From Deltaproteobacteria bacterium RIFOXYD12_FULL_56_24 (lineage in GTDB: Bacteria > Desulfobacterota > Desulfobulbia > Desulfobulbales > Desulfurivibrionaceae), in the NCBI GenBank assembly GCA_001799285.1, contig MGTD01000047.1:82487-146486 (forward strand): a DNA stretch of 64,000 nt. Reading direction: 5' to 3'. Shown in pieces: positions 9,624-17,813 of this stretch (position 1 is the stretch's first letter; each line of letters starts with the position of its first letter). A model generated the notes under the pieces. It searched no databases, was not told the origin of the DNA, and saw only the letters and a program-made list of their open reading frames with translations. Made by a program: the position numbers and the translations under genes.

Positions 9624-11491
9624 ATCGCTTTCACCTCGGTATGGGGCGAAAGCAGTTTGAAAATCTGCTCGATGTTGATTTTGACGCTGTCGTTGCCAAA
9701 GGCGTCGTCACGGAAGACTGCCCGCAGGGGCTGGCGTTTGGCCAGCTTCTTGACCAGCTCTTCATTTATCCCTTTGTCAAAACAGGCCAGGAGGGCATTG
9801 CTGTCCACGAAGAAGACCGTTTTGCCATCGATGGTCTCCTTGGCGATGGGCAGGGTCAGGTCCAGGCCCCAGTCGAGAAAAACCTGGAAGAGCAGGTCTT
9901 CGGGGCGGCGGTCGGGTTTGATGTGGTCGGCGAACATATCCAACTGCCCCTGCTTCAGCTCATCCGGGGCGTAATAGACATCCTTCAGGTTGGAGGTGTC
10001 CACCTTGAAGACCCGGAAGCCGGTGTCGAGGCTATTGGCCTTTTCACCCAGCTCTTCCTTGATCTTCTTACCGGCCCGGCGAATGCGTTCTTTGCCGATC
10101 TCGGCGATGGTTTTGTAACCAGCCTTGTAGGCCTCTGATTTTTCTTCATAGGCTTCTGGAAGCTGCACCATGATGAATTGGCGATTGCCACCGTCTTCGG
10201 CGTTAATTTGCATGACAGCGTGTCCGGTGGTCGCTGAGCCTGAAAAAAAATCAAGAACGATGTCGTCACCCTTAGAATCCGTAGCTAACCGCAACATGCG
10301 CTCGATCAATTTTGTCGGCTTAGGTGTGTCAAATGATTCTTCGTTGGGAAACAATGATCTAATTTCATTTTTCGAGGTGCGATTGCTACCAACTTCTTCT
10401 TTTTTCCAAAGTGTTCTGGGGACAAGATTTCCGACTTCAGATAGATATCGTTTGATGCTGGGCCGGGCATTGCCGGTGGGTCCCCACCAAATTCGATTTT
10501 GTGAATCAAGCTCACGAAGTTTCTCCTCAGAGATTCGCCAAAACCTTCCAGGAGGTGGAGAAAATGTTCGTCCCGTAGGACCAGTAATGCTGTACAACCC
10601 TTTTGTATATGGTTTGTTCGCGTACGGGTCACCTGGGAGCCATTCGCCCATGGGATCTTTATCTGGGTTTGAATATATCGAGTTAGCTTCTTCCGTTCTT
10701 GGAAGCCGGTTGGGAATCCATTCTGCATTCTTCCCATAAACAAGAATAAAATCATGGTCTTCTGAAAACTGTTTTGCTGAGTTTCTTGGTGAGTCTGCTT
10801 TTTCCCAGATCATAGTAGAAACATAATTTTGCTCTCCAAAAATTTGGTCGCAGAGTTTCCGTAGATTTGCAACTTCAACTTCGCCGATGGAAACAAATAT
10901 TGCCCCATCCTCCCGTAGGAGGTTACGAGCCAGCTTCAGTCTGGGATAAATCATGGTCAGCCAATCGGAATGAAAGCGTCCATTGGCTTCGGTATTGGCC
11001 ACCAAACGATTCCCAGTCTCATCCTTTTGGTTGGAGCGTCGGAGGAAGGTTTCGGTATCCTCGGAAAAGTCATCCTCATAGATAAAGTCATTGCCGGTGT
11101 TATACGGCGGGTCGATGTAGATCAACTTGACCTTGCCCAGATAGGTCTCCTGGAGGAGCTTGAGCACCTCCAGGTTATCGCCTTCGATAAAGAGGTTCCT
11201 GGTCGTGGCAAAGTCAACGCTCTCCTCCTCGCAGGGCCGGAGCGTCTTGGCAATGGGGGCATTGGCGGTCAAGATTGCCTCGTTCTTGCCGGGCCAGGTC
11301 AGGGTGTAGCGCTCACGCGGGCCTTCCACCAGACTGGCGGAAAGTTCCTGGCGCAGAAGATCGAAATCCACCACCCGGCGCAGGACGCCGTTATCGTCCC
11401 GGTCTTCGGTGATGCAGTTGGGAAAGAGTTCGGCTATTTTGTCGATATTGGCATCCACCAGATTTGGCGATTGCATTTTCAGCTTGTCCAT
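9620..11491 (-). CDS. mod: Type III DNA methyltransferase Mod
   Basis: Mod methylates adenine N6 on one strand of an asymmetric site and provides sequence recognition for Res. The 623-residue product has the beta-class motif order: motif IV DPPYNTGNDF at about residues 127-136, then the target recognition region, then motif I DFFSGSATTGHAVM near 415. The start ATG at 11491 has AAGGA eight bases upstream. The recognition-domain DNA, roughly 10230-10900, is clearly AT-richer than the flanking conserved parts (37-42 percent GC in two 60-base lines counted, against 55 percent in a line of the C-terminal part), as expected if the domain was exchanged by recombination. All catalytic motifs are intact. 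The recognised site cannot be read from sequence. Confidence 0.95.
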   Translation of the reverse strand: MDKLKMQSPNLVDANIDKIAELFPNCITEDRDDNGVLRRVVDFDLLRQELSASLVEGPRERYTLTWPGKNEAILTANAPIAKTLRPCEEESVDFATTRNLFIEGDNLEVLKLLQETYLGKVKLIYIDPPYNTGNDFIYEDDFSEDTETFLRRSNQKDETGNRLVANTEANGRFHSDWLTMIYPRLKLARNLLREDGAIFVSIGEVEVANLRKLCDQIFGEQNYVSTMIWEKADSPRNSAKQFSEDHDFILVYGKNAEWIPNRLPRTEEANSIYSNPDKDPMGEWLPGDPYANKPYTKGLYSITGPTGRTFSPPPGRFWRISEEKLRELDSQNRIWWGPTGNARPSIKRYLSEVGNLVPRTLWKKEEVGSNRTSKNEIRSLFPNEESFDTPKPTKLIERMLRLATDSKGDDIVLDFFSGSATTGHAVMQINAEDGGNRQFIMVQLPEAYEEKSEAYKAGYKTIAEIGKERIRRAGKKIKEELGEKANSLDTGFRVFKVDTSNLKDVYYAPDELKQGQLDMFADHIKPDRRPEDLLFQVFLDWGLDLTLPIAKETIDGKTVFFVDSNALLACFDKGINEELVKKLAKRQPLRAVFRDDAFGNDSVKINIEQIFKLLSPHTEVKAI

Positions 11492-11555
11492 CGGTAATCC
11501 TTTTCCCTTTTTCGCTGGCTGTTTCCCGTTTTTCCCGCTCTCGTGGTCACTGGCT

Positions 11556-11584
11556 TTTACACAAGTTACTCAATTTTTACTCAA
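11556..11584 (-). promoter_or_regulatory. Putative promoter of the mod-rhuM-res operon
   Basis: On the minus strand TTGAGT (complement of 11579-11584) and TGTAAA (complement of 11556-11561) have a 17-base spacer. The -35 element coincides with one of the TTACTCAA half-sites, as expected for an operator-controlled promoter. Assignment is by pattern only. Confidence 0.4.
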
Positions 11585-11617
11585 CTGCCGTTTCAAGCCT
11601 TACTCAATATTGAGTAA
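11566..11617. promoter_or_regulatory. Operator-like array: 18-bp palindrome and two TTACTCAA half-sites
   Basis: The perfect palindrome TTACTCAATATTGAGTAA lies at 11600-11617. Two further copies of its half, TTACTCAA, lie at 11566-11573 and 11577-11584 in the same orientation as the left arm. Start-to-start spacings are 11 and 23 bases, near one and two helical turns, so all sites face the same side of the helix. The array sits between the AlbA_2 gene stop and the mod start, over the predicted mod promoter. Confidence 0.7.
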
Positions 11618-11622
11618 AATAC

Positions 11623-13338
11623 TTAACTCATCCCGTTCCGGAGACGATATCGTCTGCTTTTGGGACTGGTGCCATAAGCTTCCAAAAAATCCAGGCCGGC
11701 CAACAGTTTGGATACGGTGCTCTGCGCCGAACGGCTATTGCCGAGGAGGAACAGATCGCGGCACTCGCTATTATTTATTGAACCATTCTGCTCGACATAC
11801 TGACGGATCAAAGCAGGCCACTGCACCTTGTCAATCGCCTTGGAGCGGCTGTATACGCCTTTCCCCACAAGTTCCGCCGCCACCGACGCGGAAAGATGAT
11901 AGGTGACCCCGCTCTTCTTTCCCCGTCTTTCCAACCAGGGGGTTGTACGATGGCAGAATTGATCAAGGCGGTCCTTCACCCGCGTTTCGCTTAGCTGGCT
12001 GATCTTGGCGGCAGTTGTCACGTCAATATCAGCATGCTCGCGGAGATAAGACAAAAGCAGCAGCTCGACAACGTCGAATGTCTCCCCTTTTCGTTCCCTG
12101 GTGGCTATATAGGTCGCCAGTTCCCGGTCAAAGATACCGTCAAAGAGGGTCAGTTTGACGGTATGGGCGTCAGCCTCGTAGAGCGGTGCTCTTTTGCCAT
12201 ACGCAAGCGGCGGGATAAATATTCGCCGTCTGCCGATTCCGGCCCGTTCCACCAAGCCAAGCTTCTGAAACATTTCGGCAAGCAGCCGATTGCGGGCCTT
12301 GGGCTCGGCGTGCAGGACGTTTTCCGCCGTAATCCCGCCGATAAACCCTCCCGGGCTACTGATGGTCATCTCTCGGTCCGTATGGCGGATATAGACACTA
12401 CCAGACTCCAGGTAATCACGATGGATAAGCGCATTCAGGATGGCCTCTCGAAATGTCGGCTCCGGGAAGGCGGGAATATCGACATGGAAAAGCCCGGTTT
12501 TCAGGGTTTTGAAGGGGTTCCTGATGTTGATGGCATCCGTCAGTTTTTCCAGGATTTGCAGCAAGGGGCCTTTTTGATCCAGGCGAAAATCAAGGTCGAT
12601 TGGGGAGATGTGATGCAGGTAAATTACTTCATGACCGGTGATATTCCGGCGGACGACATCCTCTCTTCCTGCAATCAGGAGCCCGGCCCTGGTGACCCGG
12701 CCATTGCGGGTCACCCCCAGCGCGGCCAATAACTCTCTATCATCAAGTGCCAGAAGAGAAGATTCGGCGCGATTGGCGCGCAATACATTGCGCAGCCGGG
12801 CAAACTCAGTGGGGTCCAAGTCTTCAATGCCAACGCCGTCAGCCAGTGCAGCGCTCCAGTCCAGCGCCCCCATGCCGATCTGCTTGCGTTGAAAATCCTC
12901 AGGCGAATACGGCATACAGTTTTTGCCAACCCTGACCTGATAAAGGCCAGCCGAAGTCCCATAGGGCGGGGTCGGTCCCTTGGGGATCCGGACGAGAATG
13001 AGATTGCCTTCGGGAACGGACAGCTCTGAAACATCCACGGTCAGATTGGGCATTGTTCTTTCATAAATACCACGCCGCCAGACATCCAGATCGTATCGCT
13101 CACAGCCGCTTATTGCCTTGGATCGGCCCCGGATGTCATCCTTGACCCCGAACACCACCACTCCGCCATTGGCGTTGGCAAAGCAAACAGCCATCTGGAC
13201 AGCTTCATGCAAGGATTTCTTGGCATCGACCCACCGTTTGAAATCGAGAACTTCTGATTCAAGCTGGTCGGCAGTGGCCTCATTAATCATGTACAGCAGA
13301 CTAAGGATTGTTTCTGGCGATGGGATGATTGGGGGCAT
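11623..13338 (-). CDS. AlbA_2 / GHKL-type ATP-binding protein, likely regulator of the island
   Basis: The 571-residue protein has an N-terminal AlbA_2 (Schlafen-like) domain: SEVLDFKRWVDAKKSLHE, then ANANGGVVVFGVKDD and PPYGTSAGLYQVRVGKN. A central GHKL-type ATP-binding region follows, with FREAILNALIHRDY as N-box and ISSPGGFIGGIT as the G-box-like strand. A C-terminal winged-helix-like region (VTTAAKISQLSETRVKDRLDQF) completes it. This architecture is common in proteins annotated as putative transcriptional regulators. The ATG has GGAGAT at a good distance. It lies between the helicase/DUF4391 pair and mod, and its stop is six bases from the palindrome array, so it could bind that operator. 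AlbA_2 proteins can also be nucleases or effectors, so regulation is not proven. Confidence 0.82.
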   Translation of the reverse strand: MPPIIPSPETILSLLYMINEATADQLESEVLDFKRWVDAKKSLHEAVQMAVCFANANGGVVVFGVKDDIRGRSKAISGCERYDLDVWRRGIYERTMPNLTVDVSELSVPEGNLILVRIPKGPTPPYGTSAGLYQVRVGKNCMPYSPEDFQRKQIGMGALDWSAALADGVGIEDLDPTEFARLRNVLRANRAESSLLALDDRELLAALGVTRNGRVTRAGLLIAGREDVVRRNITGHEVIYLHHISPIDLDFRLDQKGPLLQILEKLTDAINIRNPFKTLKTGLFHVDIPAFPEPTFREAILNALIHRDYLESGSVYIRHTDREMTISSPGGFIGGITAENVLHAEPKARNRLLAEMFQKLGLVERAGIGRRRIFIPPLAYGKRAPLYEADAHTVKLTLFDGIFDRELATYIATRERKGETFDVVELLLLSYLREHADIDVTTAAKISQLSETRVKDRLDQFCHRTTPWLERRGKKSGVTYHLSASVAAELVGKGVYSRSKAIDKVQWPALIRQYVEQNGSINNSECRDLFLLGNSRSAQSTVSKLLAGLDFLEAYGTSPKSRRYRLRNGMS

Positions 13339-13418
13339 TACATTTTATCTCCAAAACACGGGTCGTTATCGGCCTAAGCCTTTGCAGGTTGCGGAGCAAC
13401 GGTAACCCGGCAACGAAT

Positions 13419-14069
13419 TCATCGCAACTCCATTAACCTCGCCTGGATGACGCGCATCTGGGCATTGATTTCCACCTTGCGGTTGAACTGTTTTTCCTTG
13501 TGCATCTTGGACTCCAGGACTTGCCGCTCACGGTTGAGCTTACGGATTGCCCACACCCGTTCCACCAAGGCCTGCAAGGTTTCGCCATTACGGGGCGGTA
13601 AATCAATCAAGGCAAGAAGCATCTGTTCGTAAAGGGCCTTGATGTCCAGCGCCACCGGCAAGGACAAGAGGGGGGCGGAGGCTGGCGTCCAGCCGGTCTC
13701 GAAATAGCAGGCCGTTACCCAATTGCCCGAGCCATCTACCGCCGGTCGCTTGTAAGCCGCGACCTGTTTGGCCATCTCGCCGTGCCATAATCGAAAGAAC
13801 AAAGGGTATGGGATAACGCCGTCAATCAGTTCCAGAACCTCCGTCGCCAGTTCCGGCCCTTTTAAGCTAATGTCGAAGACCTGAATTTCCTGGTAGCCGT
13901 CCCGTTGGGCCAGATTGACAGTGCCTTCGGCCAGTTTGTACTTCCAAACAATCTCATTGATTTGCGATATAACCATGGCCTTGACCTTTTGGGAAGGCTT
14001 GGCGTTGGCGTAGATTTTAGTCTTGGGCACCACCCGGTTGAACAGGGCCTTGTCTGGATAGGCGAACAT
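13419..14069 (-). CDS. DUF4391 family protein
   Basis: This 216-residue protein matches what I know of the DUF4391 family, small proteins of unknown function usually found directly after helicase genes in restriction-like loci. It starts with FAYPDKALFNRVVPKTKIY, has a conserved IVWKYKLAEGTVNL segment (about residues 38-51), a middle containing YPLFFRLWH, and ends in a predicted coiled coil (ALVERVWAIRKLNRERQ onward). The ATG lies three bases after the helicase stop, so the two are coupled. The coiled coil and constant pairing suggest it is a structural or specificity partner of the helicase; this is inference. Confidence 0.85.
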   Translation of the reverse strand: MFAYPDKALFNRVVPKTKIYANAKPSQKVKAMVISQINEIVWKYKLAEGTVNLAQRDGYQEIQVFDISLKGPELATEVLELIDGVIPYPLFFRLWHGEMAKQVAAYKRPAVDGSGNWVTACYFETGWTPASAPLLSLPVALDIKALYEQMLLALIDLPPRNGETLQALVERVWAIRKLNRERQVLESKMHKEKQFNRKVEINAQMRVIQARLMELR

Positions 14070-14072
14070 GGT

Positions 14073-17000
14073 TTAGGCCCCAGCCCGGACCACCAGAAAG
14101 GCGATAAGCTCGAAATCATCCAGGCCGGTAATGGTGTTCTGCAAAGCCGTGGTGCCGCCGCTGGAAAAGAGGCTGTCGATGTCTTTGTCTTCCTTCAGGT
14201 TGATCATCGAGTGAATGGCCTGTTCCAACAGCTTTGAATATGCCTCCATCTTGCGCCCATCGCGGGTTTCCAGGTTGAATGGTTCGTAGAGTTGAGAAAT
14301 TGGTGCCGAGCGATCCTTGCAGGCGGCGCGCAAGAGATCGAGGATTCTTTTGACCTCCAGGTGGTTAATGCGGACCGCGCCGTTCAGATCGATGTAAATC
14401 AGATAATAGGGATGCAATCGGTTCTGCTGGTTGACGTTTACCCCCTGATCGGTGTTGCGCAAAATAAAAATCACCCCCGGTTCCAGCCCTTTTTCCGGGT
14501 CGGCACCGATTACCGCATGCATGCCTTTCGGCACCCCGGCGAGTCCGCCGTTGACTTTAACGTAATTGACCAGGTCCATGCGAAAGTCATTCAGACCGAG
14601 ATCGGTTATGGATACGCCGGTCTTGACGTCTTCCAGATCAATGACCTCATCCTGGAGGCGTTGGAGCTGGGCCTTACGGAAAGCCAGATCGTTGGCCTCG
14701 GCGCTGAGGACATTGTCGTCGCCGGTGGCGGTTACGTCGGCGATGACCATCCGGCTTTCGACCCGGTCCTTGAGATTGATATAGTCATCAAGGCTGATAT
14801 CCGGCCAGAAGTTGACCAGCTGAATGCGTTCGTTCCGTGAGCCGATCCGGTCGATTCGGCCGAAACGTTGAATGATCCGGACCGGATTCCAGTGAATATC
14901 ATAGTTGACCAGAAAGTCGCAGTCCTGGAGGTTTTGGCCCTCGGAAATACAATCGGTGCCGATCAGGATATCGAGCTCGACCGGTTCATTGGGCATGACA
15001 ACGGCCTTTTCCTTGGATATCGGGGAGAACAAGGTAAGGATCGACTGGAAATCGTAATGCCTTGATAAGGTTGTTTTGCAGCTGTCGGAGCCGGTGACCT
15101 TGGCGGTTTGGAGCCCGAATTGCTTATTAAACCAGGGAGCAAGATTGTCGAAGAGATAGCCGGCGGTGTCGGAAAAGGCAGTGAAGATCAAGACCTTCCG
15201 GTTGCCGGGATTGATCGGGGTTTGCAGCTTGCGGGTAATAACCTCTTTGAGGCATGACAATTTTGCATCGTCCGGCGGGGTAATCTTGCGCATCTCCGCC
15301 AGTAGTTCAGCGAAAATCTCCAGGTCATCGCGAAGATCGTTCTCCCACGATTCCAGATCCATATCGGCCAAATTTATCTTAACCCGCCCACCGATGGATG
15401 AATCGTCGTCGGGAATTTCCATGTCGTCTTCATCGGCATTTTCAAAGCCAAGGGAAATATCCTCGAAGCTTTCTGACTCACCGGTTTCATTGAAATTGAT
15501 GATCTTGGCCAAGGTGTTTTCATGCTTGGCCTGCAAAGTCTGTAAGGTCCGGCGAAAGGCCTCGACCGAGCTTTCCAGGCGCTTGAGCAGGTTGACCGTC
15601 ATCAAGGCCTGGAGGCTGCGCTCACGATCCGCCTGTTTTAAGCGGGAAAGGCCGCCCTGCACCTCCGTGTCGTAGAGAGCTTCGTATTTGCCGAGGCGGC
15701 TGGCCAGGATATAGCGGAAAGGCGCATAGACCGACATCTTCAGGACAATCAGGCGATTAAAAATGTCGTTGAAGTTGATGACGTCGCCCCGATTGGTCAG
15801 GGGGCAATGGTAGGAAAGGGGCTTGAGCCGCTGCGGGAAAGGGCCGATGTCCTTGGTGTCGTAAAATTTCTGGATATGCTTGCGAGAGCGGGCAATGGTC
15901 ACGCTATCGAGCAACTCGAAGAAATCGAAATCAAGTGCGTTGAGGATAGCCCCCGGAGTCCGATCCTCGGGCGCCAACTTGGCCCAGACATTGAAGACGC
16001 CTTGTGCCCGGCGGAAGACCTCGTTGATATCCTTCTCGGTTCGCAATCTATGGTCCAGCTTGTCCGGATCGCCTTCGTAGGCCAGGGCCAACTGGTTGCG
16101 CAGGTCGGTAAAGCGGTTGTTAACCGGCGTGGCGGAGAGCATCAAAACCTTGGTTCGCACCCCGGCTTTGATCACCTTGTTCATCAGTTTCTGGTAACGA
16201 GTTTCCCGGTCCTTGAAAGCCTCGTTATTGCGGAAGTTATGGGACTCGTCGATGACAACTAAGTCGAAGTTTCCCCAGTTGATCCGGTTGAGCGGGATGC
16301 CCAGGGAGTAGCCCCGGTCCCGTTGCAGGTCGGTATGGCAGAGAACGGTATAGCTGAAGCGATCCTTGGCGAAGATGTTGGTGACCAGGTTCTGGTTGTA
16401 GTTCTGCCAGTTGTCGGAAAGCTTTTTGGGGCAGAGAACCAGGACCGACTTGTTGCGAAGCTCGTAATATTTTACCACGGCCAAAGCGGTGAAGGTTTTA
16501 CCAAGGCCGACGCTATCGGCCAGGATACAACCGTTGAAGCTTTCCAGCTTGTTGATGATGCCGATGGCTGCGTCTCGCTGGAAGTTGAAGAGTTTCTGCC
16601 AGATAAGGGTGTCCTGGTAACCGGTGCGGTCATTGGGCATCACGTCTTCGGTGATGTCTTCGAGAAATTCGTTGAAGATGTTGTAGAGGACCAGAAAATA
16701 GATGGACTCCGGGGAGTTTTCGTTATAGACGGCGGCAATATGATCACAAACCTGGGCGGTAATATCTTCGAGTTTTTCGGAATCATGCCAAATTTGATCG
16801 AACAACTTCAAATAGGTGGTCGTGGAGGTGTCGGTGAGCTTGTTGACGTAGTTGGAAACTGCGTTGCCTCGCTGATATCCAAGATCGACCGCCGTGAAGC
16901 CATTTAAGGGGAGATATACCGCTCTGTCCGAATCGTTATCGATGCAGGCGAATTGCTGCATCGGGGCATTGGTGCGGTTTGAGCGGAACTGGACTTTTCG

Positions 17001-17342
17001 CTGAATCCATTCCGCGCATTCTTTGGCAATGGCACGCTGGGTAAGTTCGTTTTTTAGACGAATCTCAAACTCGGTACCATAAATGCTGTTTTCCCGTTGG
17101 AGTTTCGGGATATGAAACTCCCGCTTTTCCCGGTTGAACTTATCGGCGATCTGGCTCTGAATGAAGGCCGGGGAGGTGAAGATGAACTGAAGTGATTCAA
17201 TTTTTTCGAGTTCGGCTTTCAATGCTTCGTAAGCGTAAATGGAGAAACAAGAGGCGGCTATGCGGATTTTCGCGTTTGGCGAGCGAAGCACCATCTTGAG
17301 GTTGTCGCCGAACAACCGGCTGACATTGTCAATTATCTCCAT
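14073..17342 (-). CDS. SNF2-type helicase with N-terminal PLD-like domain
   Basis: The 1089-residue protein begins with a phospholipase-D-like region (RIAASCFSIYAYEALK, then LQFIFTSPAF, residues 25-60); I do not see a complete HxK(x4)D catalytic motif there, so nuclease activity is uncertain. From about residue 250 it is an SF2/SNF2 translocase: Walker A ADSVGLGKTF at 275-284, motif II VVIDESHNFRN near 365, motif III MLSATPVNN, and a C-lobe with IGTDCISEGQNLQDCDFLVN and motif VI QRFGRIDRIGSRNE. A long acidic insert (about 640-680) lies between the lobes. Such helicases translocate on double-stranded DNA. It is the first gene of the island, followed at three bases by DUF4391, and is distinct from Res, giving the locus two separate translocases. 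Confidence 0.9.
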   Translation of the reverse strand: MEIIDNVSRLFGDNLKMVLRSPNAKIRIAASCFSIYAYEALKAELEKIESLQFIFTSPAFIQSQIADKFNREKREFHIPKLQRENSIYGTEFEIRLKNELTQRAIAKECAEWIQRKVQFRSNRTNAPMQQFACIDNDSDRAVYLPLNGFTAVDLGYQRGNAVSNYVNKLTDTSTTTYLKLFDQIWHDSEKLEDITAQVCDHIAAVYNENSPESIYFLVLYNIFNEFLEDITEDVMPNDRTGYQDTLIWQKLFNFQRDAAIGIINKLESFNGCILADSVGLGKTFTALAVVKYYELRNKSVLVLCPKKLSDNWQNYNQNLVTNIFAKDRFSYTVLCHTDLQRDRGYSLGIPLNRINWGNFDLVVIDESHNFRNNEAFKDRETRYQKLMNKVIKAGVRTKVLMLSATPVNNRFTDLRNQLALAYEGDPDKLDHRLRTEKDINEVFRRAQGVFNVWAKLAPEDRTPGAILNALDFDFFELLDSVTIARSRKHIQKFYDTKDIGPFPQRLKPLSYHCPLTNRGDVINFNDIFNRLIVLKMSVYAPFRYILASRLGKYEALYDTEVQGGLSRLKQADRERSLQALMTVNLLKRLESSVEAFRRTLQTLQAKHENTLAKIINFNETGESESFEDISLGFENADEDDMEIPDDDSSIGGRVKINLADMDLESWENDLRDDLEIFAELLAEMRKITPPDDAKLSCLKEVITRKLQTPINPGNRKVLIFTAFSDTAGYLFDNLAPWFNKQFGLQTAKVTGSDSCKTTLSRHYDFQSILTLFSPISKEKAVVMPNEPVELDILIGTDCISEGQNLQDCDFLVNYDIHWNPVRIIQRFGRIDRIGSRNERIQLVNFWPDISLDDYINLKDRVESRMVIADVTATGDDNVLSAEANDLAFRKAQLQRLQDEVIDLEDVKTGVSITDLGLNDFRMDLVNYVKVNGGLAGVPKGMHAVIGADPEKGLEPGVIFILRNTDQGVNVNQQNRLHPYYLIYIDLNGAVRINHLEVKRILDLLRAACKDRSAPISQLYEPFNLETRDGRKMEAYSKLLEQAIHSMINLKEDKDIDSLFSSGGTTALQNTITGLDDFELIAFLVVRAGA

Positions 17343-17408
17343 GAATAGCCTTGCCGTGACGGTTCTTTTCTTTTTGTAAATTTTTATCGTTGAATTACAG
17401 TAATGTAC

Positions 17409-17452
17409 CGTAACGTCCGGTATAATCCAAACAAATTGGAGACGTAACGTCC
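17409..17452. repeat. Pair of direct repeats CGTAACGTCC upstream of the helicase gene
   Basis: CGTAACGTCC occurs at 17409-17418 and 17443-17452, 34 bases start to start, inside the region that should hold the helicase operon promoter (67-110 bases before its ATG). On the minus strand these read GGACGTTACG. A regulator-binding role is a guess from position. Confidence 0.5.
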
Positions 17453-17525
17453 AGATGGTGGGGAAATCTGGCCCGGCGTCGGCCTATCGTGAATTTTCTC
17501 GGGGCACTTTAGAAGTGATGAGATC

Positions 17526-17780
17526 ATGGGCAACGAAGAGAAGCCTTCAAGACAAATGCTGGGCAAAAGCAAGCTGCTCAAATTAAAAAATGGCTGACCG
17601 TCCGGCAGGCGGCGCGGCAACTATCCAACTTGTTTGAGGAGGAGGTCAATGGGGGCTGAGGTGTTGCGGCTGGCCTTGGATCGCCATCTGAAGCTGTCCG
17701 TCTATTTCGTGAACCATACTTACGCTGGGGTGTTTTGCCGTGGCAAAGGTAAACTGTCAATTTTGTGTCCGGTGAGTCCC
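17526..17780 (+). pseudogene. Frameshifted remnant of a small HTH-like protein gene
   Basis: Reading the three segments MGNEEKPSRQMLGKSKLL, KKWLTVRQAARQLSNLFEEE and GAEVLRLALDRHLKLSVYF in order gives a protein resembling a family that starts with WLTV-x-EAA-x-LS and continues with ADVLRLALDG-LKLSV-FVNH, a DNA-binding-like module common in proteobacteria. The middle segment is in a different frame from the other two. The shifts fall in an A run (about 17580-17590) and a G run (17651-17655) and compensate each other. Beyond FVNHTYAG the family resemblance fades and the frame runs into the 3' end of the GGDEF gene. Either decay or homopolymer sequencing errors could explain this. Confidence 0.55.
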
Positions 17781-17813
17781 GCCACCTTGCCGCATCCGGC
17801 AGACCGACAGCTA

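Noticed and set aside
5455..17342. Reading the island as BREX or DISARM
   Set aside because: No PglZ, BrxC, DrmA or DrmB-like gene is present, and the methyltransferase has the type III Mod layout with a linked Res.
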